Notes: a model not told the origin generated them from the sequence alone. Numbered from the stretch's first letter, positions 37,270 to 49,696 are shown. The stretch: 64,000 bases of DNA from Chamaecrista fasciculata (GCA_003254925.1 QANZ01045900.1:3665-67664); one strand, 5' to 3'. Translations and numbers: made by a program.

Positions 37270-37475
37270 AAAACAAAAAGAATATGTTTTGAGAATTAAT
37301 TAATTGTAGAATAATTCTTGAATGAAACGTTGAGGTAGATGTGGTGGATTCTATACTAGTGGTGGCATAAGTGGATGAACTAACCAGGGAAGGCACTTTC
37401 TGAATTCTATATATACATATATTGTTCCATTTCTTCACAAATTGGAATTCAAGTTGAAATTTGACGCCATCAACT

Positions 37476-39383
37476 ATGTCGCCTGGTATAGCTATAGTAA
37501 AATCACACACACACAGACACTTGCAGTATCTCATCAAAAAATCTCTAGTACTAATCTTCGTTCATCATTCATTCATTGATTCATTCTTATTCAATCATCG
37601 ATGATCATACAAGTTTTGCGTTCTATGTTTTGACAGATGAGCACCTGCTAGTGGTAGATGTGGACGGCGAGAACGATGATGCTATTAAACATCGAAACGA
37701 CGATTATCCCAAATTCAAGATACGAAATCTCACCAAATTTTCCGATGCCGGAGATTCGATTCTCAAGGGTATCAACTTGGACGTGCCCAAGGGAATCATC
37801 CTCGGCGTAATTGGGCCTAGCGGTAGCGGCAAATCCACGTTTCTTAGGGCTTTGAATCGCCTTTGGGAACCATCCTCCGGTACCGTCTTTTTTGACGATT
37901 CCGATATCTGCGATCTCGATGTTCTCGCCCTCCGCCGTAAGGTCGGCATGCTTTTTCAGCTCCCTGCCCTCTTTGAAGGTCTCACTTCTTAGCTCCAATT
38001 ACTCCTCCACACGCATTTTAGGTTTTTCTTTTGTATCACAATCAAACACGTTACACACCACCAACATTGTCAATCAATTACTCGTTTACTCTATCTATCA
38101 CTGAAATCTGCAAGATGGTTTTAGAAAGAGCAATATGACACTGATTAGCCATGTCTACTGTATTAGGTTTGACAGAATGTTTGAATCCATTTCATCGTGA
38201 AACTTCTATATTTGTCAATTTTGCAATAGTATATTTGTAGTTCAGAATTCAGATCCTCTGAATTTATTTCTCTGTAATAATTCAGCTTAAGTGAAATGAT
38301 TTGTTTCACAGTAATCAGAAAAATTCGGAAGGTTGGACTACAGAGGATCCAATTTTTAGTATATTAGAGTCTGTTCCTGATCGGTTGGATCGAATTACAG
38401 TTTTCTTGTACTCTTGTGACAGATAAAGATTCTGAATTCCATCAATTTGAGTGTGCTATGCTGTCCCCCTTCTCTTGTCTGTATTGTTCTCTCCAAATTT
38501 GCATTGTAAACTTGGTTGAGAATTTTAGGGGATCCCAATTACTCCTCCCAACTCCTGAGTGAGATGAGTGCAAGTGATAGGGAGACAAAACAAATATGAC
38601 GTAGCAAATGGAATTTTCACGATACAAAATAAATTGAATGCAGTTCCTTTGATTTTGATAGAATACTTTAGGATTCAAAGTATATTCTTTATCTGGCTCC
38701 GATCTTGTATAACCTCAAGTACAAATTTCAATTCCTAATTAGTTGCATTTCAAACAATCTATCTCATTCCAATTTCACACTGAACTTTTGATATATTTTG
38801 TATTGTTTTGATTTGATCTGTAAGTGTAATGTTGGATGCCTTGTCTGCAGGCACAGTTGCAGACAATGTACGTTATGGACCACAATTAAGAGGTAAAAAG
38901 CTAACAGATGATGAGGTACGCAAGTTGCTGATAACTGCAGATCTCGATGCTTCGTTCATGAATAAGGCGGGTGCTGAACTATCTGTGGGTCAGGCTCAAA
39001 GAGTTGCACTAGCTAGGACTTTAGCTAATTCACCCGAGGTAATCTTCACAAAAATACACTCTTGTAGATTATTATTAGTCAGTAATGCATATACCTTATT
39101 CTCTGTTCATTTGGATCTTGTTGAAAAGGTTTTGCTGCTGGATGAGCCAACTAGTGCCTTAGATCCAATATCAACAGAAAACATAGAGGATGCGATAATG
39201 AAGCTGAACAAGAATAGTGGCATGACAGTGATAATGGTGTCTCATAGCATTAAACAAATACAGAGGATAGCAGACTTAGTGTGCCTACTTGTTGATGGTG
39301 AAGTTGTTGAAGTTCTAAAGCCTGATGAACTCTCTCAAGCCAACCATCCCATGGCCCAAAGGTTTCTTCAACTCAGTTCCTAG
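37476..39383 (+). CDS. ABCI17: ABC transporter I family member 17-type ATPase, 4 coding exons
   Basis: Soluble nucleotide-binding subunit (STAR1/NAP3 type) thought to pair with a separate membrane partner (family knowledge; substrate unknown here). Coding exons 37476-37485, 37637-37978, 38851-39038 and 39129-39383 join in frame to 264 aa, the length I recall for Arabidopsis ABCI17 (about 263). The main exon has no in-frame ATG. A 10-nt first exon (ATG TCG CCT G) with donor GTATAG, joined to the acceptor TTTTGACAG, supplies MSPDEHLLVVD. Motifs: Walker A GPSGSGKST (63-71), Q-loop Gln111 (MLFQLPALF), signature LSVGQAQR (161-168), Walker B VLLLDEP (181-187), D-loop SALD and switch His219 (VSHS). 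No membrane segment. The start is inferred; the rest is secure. Confidence 0.92.
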
Positions 39384-39752
39384 CTAGGAGCAGTGTATGT
39401 CATAAAAATATGCTCTAACCCACTTTATGGGCTTGGAACCAGCATGATCTTTTGCTTTATCAACCATGTTGAGCCAATCATTAGTAGAAAGAATTAAGCA
39501 ACTCGGATTTTCTCTATGTGGCTTGGCTTCCAAGGCAGGGTGGTGATAGCATCCTCCTCCTCTTGTTGTAAGTTTAAGAAATTCTCTTGTATCAGCAATT
39601 GCTTAATGCGTGTGAAGCACGGTTGAATGATTGTAATCTGTTCCCTCGTCCTACAATTTTCAAAAAGTTCTTAGCTTTAATTTGTTTAGTATTTTATAAT
39701 TTTATTTTTTTAAAAAAATCCCAGAATTAGAGCAAGAGGATCCAAATATATA
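39384..39752 (+). other. ABCI17 3' UTR and spacer
   Basis: Probably 3' UTR for 200-300 bases. No other feature is seen before the family A foldback element. Confidence 0.45.
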
Positions 39753-40235
39753 AGGTCAAAAGGTCATTTTGGTCTTAAATGTATGACCTAATGTTTATTT
39801 TGGTCCTTTATGTTTCAAAATGTTCAAATTGGTCTTAAATATTGGTAAAATGTTTCATTTTGGCCCCTAATTATTGAATTTGGTCATATTTGTCTCGTCT
39901 CTCATTTCAAGTTCAAATGACTTGTTAAGAGCAACTCATAGCTTTGAATTTGTCGCATTCAAACTTGAAGCGAGAGAGATATGATCAATTTTGTTTGTTT
40001 GATCGTAAAACCAGCGGTTTACTTTCAAGACCAATTTGATCTCTTTGTTAACAGTCTCAACTAGATAGAGAAATTTTGAGAACAATACATAGCTCTGAAC
40101 TCGTCAAATTTAAACTTGAAACGAAAGAAATATGACCATATTAAATAATTTGGGACCAAAATGAAATATTTTGTCAACATTTAGATCAACTTAAACATTT
40201 TGAAACATAAAGGACCAAAATAAACATTGGGGCAT
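39753..40235. mobile_element. Foldback MITE family A, copy 2 (right end lost)
   Basis: Starts AGGTCAAAAGGTCATTTTGG and follows copy 1 and copy 3 through the interior ('TTGGTCATATTTGTCTCG', 'GAAATATTTTGTCAACATTT', 'CATAAAGGACCAAAATAAAC'). It stops near CATTGGGGCATACTTTAC, lacking the terminal 25 bp or so, so no duplication can be read. Confidence 0.75.
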
Positions 40236-40974
40236 ACTTTACTCCCACTGGTTTCTTCTGATCAAGAGTTGAGACAAGTCTATTCCAATGATGTCTGTCA
40301 CCCTATCATTCTCCTTTCTTTCTTTCTAAGAATTTCAATGATGTCTCTGAACATCAACTTGTCCCACAGGAATTGGACGAACAATAGGTAAAGAAATCAG
40401 ATACAGCTTCCCTAATTATGGGACATCCACCACCATCAACATCTCTAGCAATGTCATCAAAAGCTAATTTCTCTATACCTACACACAATTAACCTTTTGC
40501 TATGTTCCATTCTATATCTTTGTGATGTCAGTATCAAAACCATGAATATTCCATTAGAAGAGATTATGATCATTACCATATGAGTAAATATTCATTTACC
40601 TTGAAGTGAAGAGTCAGTCTGGCATGGTATGTACTCAAACTCAAAATTAAAAGGTGTCAAATACTTGAACCAACATTTTCAACTTCACTGTTGAAGGTTT
40701 CCATTAATGTCCCTTTCAGCGATGTGCACCACAAAACTGGGAGCTTAACAGTTCATATCAATACACGTGAATCATGTGGGGTACACGTTTCTGAATCCAT
40801 CAGAAAAAAAGTTTTGCCAATGCCCAATGGCAATGGTGAACCACAACACAACTCCCTTTATCCAAGTGGAAATTTCATATTTTATCTTTTTAATCACTAA
40901 GAAAATAACTTTTTTCATTTGATTAAATTAACCTAATTGTAAATGTCCCAATGCTCTTACATACAAATTCATTT

Positions 40975-41389
40975 GGTCAAATGGTCATTTTGGTCCTCAA
41001 ATCAGAGTGTTAGTTTTATTTTGGTCATAAAATTATTTTTGTTTCATTTTGATTCTCAAACTTTCACGTTTATTTAACTATTAGTCTAAATTGTGATTTT
41101 ATCTGATTTTTATATCATAATAAGTGAATTGACAAAGAAAAAAATTAACTATAAATTTATTTCCGATTTTACGAATAAGAAAGAATATTTCTCCTTTTTT
41201 TACTTTGTTAATTTATTTATTATGATACATATGAAAGATAAATAATTCATAAAAAAACAGCACAAACCCAAAAAAAATTATTTTGAATTAATAATGGAAT
41301 AAATATGAAAAATTTGAAAATCAAAATAGAATAGAGAATAATTTTATAATCAAAATACAACTCATCTCATATTTAATGATTATTTGACC
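40975..41389. mobile_element. Foldback MITE family G (MULE-like, perfect 9-bp TSD)
   Basis: Ends GGTCAAATGGTCATTTTGG and AATGATTATTTGACC are inverted. Direct repeats AATTCATTT at 40966-40974 and 41390-41398 are identical. The internal sequence is AT-rich and non-coding. Relatives are at 24950-25490 and 52503-53145. Confidence 0.85.
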
Positions 41390-41625
41390 AATTCATTTTG
41401 CAACCCCAAATTGAAGAGATAGATAATCGAAACTTTTGGAAAACACTACAGTCTAAACTTTAAAGGATTATGGATCCAGAACACTCAAAAGTTTATTACA
41501 TAATTTTATAACATCATTTTCGTCCCTAATATTGAGAAATGAATATGTAGAAAATATGATTGTCCGTCCATAAGTACCACTCAACACAAAAAATCTATGA
41601 AGGCAAAGAAAAAAAAGAAGAGAAA

Positions 41626-42100
41626 ACTTACTATTTGGTCCCTATTTTTTATTGAGTTAATGATTTGGTGCCTCATTTATTGAAATAGACTACTCAATTC
41701 CTCATTTATCATAATCGTCAACTAATTAGTCTCTCAATTAAAATCCATTAAATTACTTGATGATGTGGACGTAAAATGCTTACATGGCACCGTTAAATGC
41801 CACTTTGGCATCCTAGTCACCTTAACCAATTGAACCAAATCAACAAACACAATTAAACCCGCCTAAAATTGAGTTAGACTCAAATATTTGTATTACACGT
41901 GAAGCTTATATAAGGCATAAATTATCGAAGCATTATCAAATCTCAAATCCTAGGTGGTCTCAAATAGTTAAATATGTGGTATTTAACGTGTTACATGTGC
42001 ACTTAACGGTCAGGTTATCATTGTTAGTAACAGAAATAGGCTACAGGGACTAACGAGTTGACATTTGTAATTTTTGAGGGATCAAATAGTAGGTTTCCTA
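41626..42100. repeat. Foldback element upstream of the ACHT gene
   Basis: The left arm GAAAACTTACTATTTGGTCC pairs with the right arm GGATCAAATAGTAGGTTTCC. Inner words GACTAACGAG and CAACTAATTAGTC vary. Related wording occurs in the short Helitrons (59610-59640), suggesting shared sequence. No target duplication is clear. It lies about 330 bp before the ACHT ATG. Confidence 0.65.
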
Positions 42101-42427
42101 AATTAAAAAATTTATTTACAATTTTACCTTCGTGGAGTTGAGAATTGAGATATACCATATATATCATAAATCATAATGCTAGGCGCAAGGAAAACCAGAT
42201 AACAAGCGTGGGAAGCATTTGTATCGTACGATCTATCTACTACTTTTCGCACTCAGTTTTCGCTTTGATTGGTTCCTAACGCTTTAACAACGCCTTCATC
42301 CCCAACTTCCGAAATTCGCAATTTACAACAAGCTACAGAGTCTTTCGTCTCTGTGGCCTTTGACCTCAAACTCAAACCTCATGTTGTGAATTCATTCAAT
42401 CTTCGATCTTCTTCCTCGCCTCTGTAA

Positions 42428-45400
42428 ATGGCAGATGTTATTGGATTACAATATCAACCACGTCGATTCTCTCCTCTTCTTAATCTCACCGCTTTCCCTT
42501 CCTCTTTCAAAACCTCAACGTCGGTTTTAGCTCCCGCTGAATACTCAAGTAAGAGGGTTTCCCCTCTTTCCTATTCCTCTCCTACTGGTATTGCCTCTCT
42601 TGCTTTTACAACCAAAAAGCGATTGCTATCCTTCAAGGTGACTTCTTACCCCTTTTTTTCCCTTTATTTTTTTTAAATTAAGTAATTTTGTGATAACCCA
42701 TGTGGTAAACATTGTCTAATTGCGCATTGACCTATGTCGCTTGACGTGTGGATTTGGGTTCTACGTTGAATTGTTTGATTTGAGTTGGCAAATTTTGTCC
42801 TTACTCTTTTTCATCGAGTGAGGTTAGGATGACACTATTTTCGGATTATTGTGATGTGTTGCAACCGCGTTGGTAATCTGCCTTTTGGGGTTGCAGATAA
42901 GTGCACGTATAAGGACTTAAAACTATTTCATGATTGTGATCGTGTGATTGGTGTATTTTTCCTCCAGGCTTGCTAGCCAAGCTTAAAGATGAAGGCACTG
43001 CTAGCTCATGTTTTTGAAGAAGGCTGGTGAACTAGCGGTGAGCCTTAAAAGACCTGATATGTGTTACTAGAAGTATTAGTACCACACATGCTTTAAATTG
43101 CTGGTGCAGTTATAGATGGGGGAGCGCTTTGGGACCTCTTCCCCTTGTTTGGAAATTTGAGGATTGAAGAAGAGAACAAGGGATTAACTTTTAATCCCTC
43201 ATTCTCTTCTTCCCTTCACAAATTTCAAATATTTCAAATTGGAGTATTTTGGAGGAGGAGTTGCTTCCCAGAGTAAAAGGAGACTAATCTCTCCTTCCCT
43301 CCCCTCCCCCTCCAATTATTCAAACAAGCCCTTACTCTTGCAAATCAGTGTTAGTTGCTTTGTTTTTCTGATTGTGTTTTGCCTCCTATTGATCTAGAAC
43401 ATATAGGTGATGTACGTTGATTGTTTTGGAAAACATAGCAGAGGAAACCCTTGGCTTAGTGAACAAATGAATATAAATTGATTATTTTGTAAAACATTGC
43501 ATAGATAACTTCTGGCTGAAGTAAGCAAATGGATATAGTCTTTACTTGCTTAATTCTTTTAAGTTCTCAGTCTGAATTCTTTCTATGATTTGTTAGTCAA
43601 CTATGGGTTACTGATTACCTCCAATGTTCATTTCTCATGGATTCTTTTGCTGTTTGTTGCATGCTTCAGGTATGTGCAGCTGTTGCTGAAACTGGTCAGC
43701 CAAAATGGTGGGAAAAGAATGCACCAAATATGACTGACATTCACTCCACGCAAGAGTTTTTGGATGCTTTAAGTCAAGCTGGTGATAGACTAGTTATTGT
43801 TGAATTTTATGGCACTTGGTGCGCATCTTGTCGAGCATTGTTCCCCAAGGTCATTTTACAAATTTGTCCTTTTCATTCTAGTATTTAGTTTCTTGAAGAA
43901 TGTTTTGGCCAAAGAAAGTTTCTTGAAGGATGTTATTTTCATTATAGCCAAATATTTACTCGAATTTTCATCTTTGTCTGCAACTTATTTATAAGAAGTA
44001 AATGGTTATATTTTCATCCATCCGATTTTCTGTGACAATATAAAAAATATTTTGATTGATTTACCTGGTGTCTTGGTTTGTAATTAGTGATATTTGTTTT
44101 GAATATATGTATTAATTAGGATATCAATTAGGGATTGATTGTGTCATTGTATTTATTTCAGTTTTTATCTTGTTTCCTATAATAGGTTTCAACTCAGTTA
44201 TAAATTTCCTGAACTTCTTCATGAATAATACACAGAATTTTCTCATTCTTCAATAATCAGCATATATGGAAATGAATAGTGTTCTGCAGTTCAAGCAGAT
44301 TTTAAAGTTGTTCGGATTCTCTTTGGATACAATCTGCAGCTAGACCTTCAAAAATGTTCTCAATGTGACATTGACACTGTTAGTTGACATATCTGTCGAT
44401 AGAGCTTCTCACTTTTGTTAAAAATTGGCCCTCAAGTACAGTGATTTGATTAAAGAGATAGGTCAATGCTTAAGTCAAATGTCAAATTAAAATTTTATGG
44501 GATTATACCCATCTGCAAGTATATTCTTTATCATGGTGAATTGAAGTCTTTGAATTGTATCATGAATTTATCAAGGATGTGATATCATGGAAATTCATTG
44601 AGTTCCTTTATGAAGCCCTTGACCTGTACTATTTTTCATTTCTGATTGAAGACTATTACAACAGAAGCTAACTCCTAACTGAATGTTTTTTGTGTGGTAT
44701 TAGTTATTTGGTATAATCTGTTATATGTTTATTTGGCTGTTGCTGAAATTATATTCCTATTGAATCCTGATACCATTGTTTGATGAATCTGGCAGCTCTG
44801 CAAAACAGCTGAAGATCATCCTGAAATTGTCTTCCTGAAAGTGAATTTTGATGAGAATAAGCCAATGTGCAAAAGTATGAATGTGAAAGTACTTCCTTAC
44901 TTCCACTTTTATCGAGGGGCTGATGGGCAACTAGAGTCATTTTCATGTTCACTCGCCAAGGTAATTACTCTGACTTTTTTAATGAAGAAATATAATTGAA
45001 GTTGTGAAAGAAAAAATAGAAGTAAAGAAGCAGATAAAATTATCTTGTTTGTGTAAAGTAATACAGCTCTGCAATCCTAATTAATATTAGTTAAGGAGAG
45101 CCCCTTGAAGAAGCCATTATTAGGGCGTTAAGGAGAAGCTGTGAAGACTAACATATCTTGTAACAGCTATAGGGACTAAAAAGTAAGAGGCATCATTAAA
45201 AATATGAGAATTCTATTCCAGCCAAATATACCCAAGAGCATAAATAGCACACAAACATGAAGTTTTCCCTTATTTTTACTCCTATCAAAGCCTTAAACAT
45301 TGTCAGTAAGAACTGCTCCAAACTCGATTGACACATCCAAGATTTACCAAATTGATAGAATTTATTTTATTCAGAGAAGGCTGCCGAGCATTATATAAAC

Positions 45401-46743
45401 AAAAATACTTGGGCAGCCCTTCTATAACAACTAAGGGGATTCAGCAGGTTGGGTCAACCCACCAACCTGCCAAAACCAACCCAACCTGTTGGTTTGAGTT
45501 GAGCTCCAGAAAAATTGAGCCCGTTGACGTTTGAGTTGGTTTGCCGGTTTTAAGAATCTGAGCCCACCCAACCCAACTCAATCTGCATAATTGTAAAAAG
45601 AAAAAATATTTACCATTTTCCATTTTACTAAAATTCTATTTTGGTCCCTCACATATTAGTATTTTCTCAATTCGGTCCCTCATAAATTTTTCTTCTCAAT
45701 TTAATCCCTCACACTCACAATACAAATTGTGAAAGACTAAATTGAGAAGAGAACGATGGACCAATTTGAAAAAAAGTGAATATGTAAGGAACTAAAAAAA
45801 CTTATTATGGGCCAATATGTCAACTCAAATCAACCCAAACCACAATTGTTTGCTTAAGGTTAACTCAATTATTTCATTCATTCTAACCCAATCCAACCTG
45901 CTAACTAAAATAGTGAACCAGAACCAACCTACTCCAAACTCAACCCAAACCAGCCCGTGAACACCCCTTAACAACTCATTGCATCTAATATTATTATTTT
46001 GTGGCTTCTAGAAATTATTGTTTATTCATTTGACTACAGTTCTCTAGGTAAAAAGGTTGACCTTCTAGTAAGCTCTGATGTTGAATGGAGCTTATCAAGT
46101 TGAAAATTCTTATGGATCAGTGACTGAATTCGAAAACTGTTAATAAAAAGGATTTTGAATAAAACACACTGGCGAAATTAAGAGTTTAAACTCTCTTATC
46201 AACATAGATAACAATGCAAAGAGTGGAGTAAAAGCAAAAGAGTATGCAATTTAGAAGCTTCTCTACCATTCTGTTTCCGAAAACAATATGGATTTCAATA
46301 TCTGCTGGAATAGAAAACTTCTGGATGGGAAGGGGGGGATCATGCAAAGAAAACTATGGAAATGAAAATTCCAGTAATCTAGTTCTGCTTATACTCAGTT
46401 TTCTAATGCGTATTTAGACAATTTACAAGACTTGCTGTGAATTTTCTCTGTTGCTTGGGTACCATAGTTACCTAATGGTGGAACAAATTTGTAATAATGG
46501 ATTTTGACATTTTAGTGATTAGACATATAGATGAACTGACCTATAATGTAATATGCCACATCTCTTTATTGGATTATTAGCTTTTGGTTCTTTTGCATTT
46601 TGCAGTTTCAAAAAATAAAGGATGCTATTGAGATGCATAACACAGCTCGATGCAGCATTGGTCCACCTAAGGGAATTGGTGATCTGAAAATTGAACCTTC
46701 CTTTGCTCCCAAGGATATATCTCCAGAAGCTGCCAAAGAATAG
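42428..46743 (+). CDS. ACHT: Chloroplast thioredoxin-like 2 (ACHT family), 4 exons
   Basis: Atypical Cys/His-rich thioredoxin of plastids; family members pass oxidising equivalents to 2-Cys peroxiredoxin (family knowledge). Exons 42428-42637, 43670-43849, 44796-44960 and 46606-46743 join in frame to 230 aa. Residues 1 to about 70 are Ser/Thr/Arg-rich with few acidic residues, a typical transit peptide. The thioredoxin fold follows with [19 protein letters not shown] (active site Trp120-Cys121-Ala-Ser-Cys124), [19 protein letters not shown] and [19 protein letters not shown], including the cis-Pro segment. An extra cysteine lies at [10 protein letters not shown]. This places it in the ACHT1/ACHT2 (TRX-like 2) group; I cannot tell which. 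Intron 3 (1.6 kb) contains a hAT-type MITE and intron 1 a GA/CT-rich MITE-like block. Confidence 0.93.
43110..43345. repeat. CT/GA-rich MITE-like block in ACHT intron 1
   Basis: Contains CCCCTTGTTTGGAAATTTG on the left and CAATTATTCAAACAAGCCC on the right, with CTCCCTTCCCTCC-rich arms. Very similar wording occurs at 58195-58300 and 59190-59280. TTGTTTGG / CCAAACAA ends suggest a PIF/Harbinger-like MITE, but boundaries and target duplication are not certain. Confidence 0.5.
45433..45968. mobile_element. hAT-type MITE in ACHT intron 3
   Basis: The left end AAGGGGATTCA and the right end TGAACACCCCT are inverted. The flanking 8-bp direct repeat TAACAACT (45425-45432 and 45969-45976) is perfect. 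GGTTGGGT / AACCCAACC-rich arms resemble the element at 19381-19728. The interior (45620-45830) looks like a second, foldback insertion with TCGGTCCCTCA words. Confidence 0.85.
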
Positions 46744-47384
46744 TACCTCTGACATCCATGAATTATGGTGAATCTTATAACCTCTTAGGTGTTACATGAA
46801 GAGAAACCCAAGAAAGGGTTGCGCTCCACGGAAGCTTATACTTTAAAGCATATCTGTAGTATTCTGTATATTGATTTTTATTCTTCTTTTTAGAAGAAGG
46901 ATATTATGGATTTGTTTACCGCGCTTCATTCTTTACCATTCATGAGCTGATTGTAATCTAAGTGCATGAAGACTCGTGGTATTTTGGGTTATATTATTGT
47001 AGAGTTGTCTTTAATTTCAAAATGTATCCAACTGTAAGCTCAATACTACTTGCGGCTTCATTCATTGGCAAAATTCCGATATGCTAATAGTATGGCATGA
47101 GTGGTGAATATAATGGCCTTCCTTTCACTAGAATTAATGAAGGGAATGTGAGATGAGAATTAATACAAGTGAAGTGAGTTAAGGAGAATCTAATAGAGAA
47201 AATATGTTAAAATTGTGATGGGGAGATTGGGCTTGTAACTGAAGTAAACGTATAGATCCGCAAGTATTGGGTTTGTTGGGAGGAAGCCATGAATATGTCT
47301 GTGGGATGTAATGATTTACACCTCCAAGTTGGCATGCCATTATAGCTAGCAATATCATACATACATACATAACAGAAGAAGAAA
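46744..47384. other. ACHT 3' UTR and intergenic region
   Basis: Probably ACHT 3' UTR to about 47050. The remainder upstream of the PRA1 pseudogene contains no other recognisable feature. Confidence 0.45.
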
Positions 47385-47972
47385 ATGACAACAACATATG
47401 GAACAATCTCATCAGAGGCAGAGAAAGAAGAAGAAAAAACCTTAAACACAAAAATATTATTGGTATCAAAGGCAAAAGTACGCATCCAAACAGGTCTTGG
47501 CACAAGAAGACCATGGAACCAAATGATCCAACCTTCTCATCTCACATTCCCTTTATCATTCTATCATTCAATCCAAAGAATTAGGACCAATTCTCATGTC
47601 TTTCGTGCAAACTACGTCATCATCATCTTGATCATCCTTTTCCTCTGTTTGCTCTGGCACCCCATCACTCTCATCATGCTCATTCTTATCATGGCTGCTT
47701 GGCTCTTCTTGTATTTCCTCAGAGATGATCATTTGCTCATTCGTGGCGTCGGCTTTGTTGCTAGCCTCAATCTGTATGATTTTTCTCACCAATGTCACAA
47801 ATAATGTCATGGTGGGTGTCTTTGTGGGTCTAGGAGTTGCATTGGTGATTTGGTTCATGCTATCATGAGAGACACTGAGGATCTCTTTTCTGTGGATGAA
47901 GAAGAAGCTGTTGGAGATGTTGTTAAACTACCTATCTCGCATGCTTCTTCCTCTACTTTTACTTTGTCTTAG
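47385..47972 (+). pseudogene. PRA1F: PRA1 family F protein, broken by two frameshifts
   Basis: PRA1 (prenylated Rab acceptor) proteins are small four-pass membrane proteins of the ER/Golgi involved in Rab trafficking (family knowledge). The first frame gives RIQTGLGTRRPWNQM, RIRTNSHVFRANYVII and hydrophobic HPITLIMLILIMAAWLFLYF followed by LRDDHLLIRG, clear PRA1F landmarks. Near 47745-47755 the homology shifts by +1 to SICMIFLTNVTNNVMVGVFV, and near 47850 it returns to the first frame with LVHAIMRDTEDLFSVDEEEA, the conserved PRA1F tail, ending at TAG 47970-47972. The first frame alone stops at 47804. A short deletion is likely at the first shift because the usual segment after LLIRG is missing. 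Single-exon structure fits the family. A sequencing error remains possible. Confidence 0.82.
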
Positions 47973-48233
47973 TACTATACTACTCACTGGTTTCTTATGT
48001 CACAATCTAGAATCACTTTATACACTAACTTCATTCAATGATGGATTCATTGGCCAGTGTAGTTTTCCTTCAGATTTGAATGCTTTTCTTGTCACTCTTC
48101 TCCTTGCTTTGAGTAACATCTTAGCATGAGATAGGACAAAACTTAGGTACTGCTCTTGTAAAATTACATGTGAAAATACTTTTTAAAACACCTGTGGAGC
48201 TGAACTGTACAAATATTGATGATTTTTTTTTAA

Positions 48234-48540
48234 GGCAAAAGCACTTTATAGTTCCAAACTTTGTTTATCTTAGCACTATCTTCATCTAATGAATTAACGG
48301 TAAAACTACATGTGATTTATATCATTTAATGTTAAACTACCAGTAAAAAAAAACAAATTAAATCTTGACTCAAATTGAGAATCACGTAAATTTTGTTATT
48401 AATTCATTGGATTAAGTTAAGACAAATGATAAAATAGACCCAAATATGAAACTTTGAAGGAGAAATTGACAAGAAATAAATTTTAAAGATGAAATTGAAA
48501 ATTGATATAAAGTTTGAGGACTAAAAAGTACTTTTACCTT
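48234..48540. repeat. Foldback element 3' of the PRA1 pseudogene
   Basis: The left arm AGGCAAAAGCACTTTATAG pairs with the right arm CTAAAAAGTACTTTTACCT. Both arms carry AATTCATTGGAT / ATCTAATGAATT words. Flanking T-rich 9-mers are similar but low-complexity. Confidence 0.7.
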
Positions 48541-49696
48541 TTTCTTTTAAAGGGAAATTGATCAGAAATGCTTGAAAAGGTTCCCCAACATTAGATGAGT
48601 GGACAAACAAAAGTATCAAAATGTTGAATTTTTTTTTTCTGTGGAAAAAAAATGCTGAGATTAAAACTGTTCTTAAATACTCTTTTTGAGTGCGGACAAG
48701 TGAGAGTCCTTTTTCTGTAACACACATGATAGATGATAGTTGGTTCATAGTTCATACACTTAAAGATTAAAACTGTTGTCAGATGAGCTACAAGTTAAAG
48801 CAAAAAATTTTTGAATGCCTTCCATGTCATTCATGAAGTGCTGATAAGGATCCAAAGCATTTTTTGCAGTATTATAATATGAATAATTGGCCTACGTACG
48901 TTACTCTGCTTAACTCTTAAGGAATGGAGGTGTCCTACAATCCTACTTGTATGTTGGCATGTGAAAGTGACAGACTGGCAGTTTCCTAGTTAAAGAAACC
49001 AAGTTTTTGCACATAATCGAAAGCAAGTTTGGCAATATATTAACACTAGTAATCTCTAGTCTGACTCCTATCCTATATAATATTTCTTTCTTTCTTTCTA
49101 TTTTTTCCAGGTGCCCCACCATTCAATTTGCATACAAATCACATAGTCCAATTGCTTGAGTGAGTAGGATTAGCCTATTAGGATAAGGAAATGACAGCCT
49201 TTCATTTGGATCAAATTCTAAGTGAACTAAAGAAAAGAAAATTAAAGGGGGTTTGCTTTATTCTTTATAGCTTCTGCATTTTTAAGGTTTGATTACTGAT
49301 ACAATAAATAATGAGAAATTTGGATGTCTTTGGTTATGATGATAAGAATGAACTGAGTGTTACAACTTTTGCAAAAATCATCCACACCCACACTATATAC
49401 AATGGTGGATTTTGATACTGATTGGAATGAACATAAGGGTATCTTACAATTACAAAAGTTGTAATGCTAGAGAGCTCCACCACCACATCACACTTCATAA
49501 GACACCAATTGGAGTGAAAAGGGACGTGGTCCAGAGAGTACTGTCGCTTATTTTTGGCCTTTTGATATGATGATGACTCTGATATCAAATACTTCCCAAA
49601 GAAGCATAAGAAAAAGGGATATTAAAGAAATTGGAATCCAACTCTTTTTGCGTTTTACCTCACTCATCATCTGCTATAAAAAATACAAATAATATT
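48541..49696. other. Intergenic, nothing recognised
   Basis: Mixed AT-rich sequence. Several short open frames on both strands but no known protein, and no clear element boundaries. Confidence 0.4.

Noticed and set aside
37611..37640. ATGs at 37611 and 37637 as the ABCI17 start
   Set aside because: Both read into early stops out of the ABC frame.
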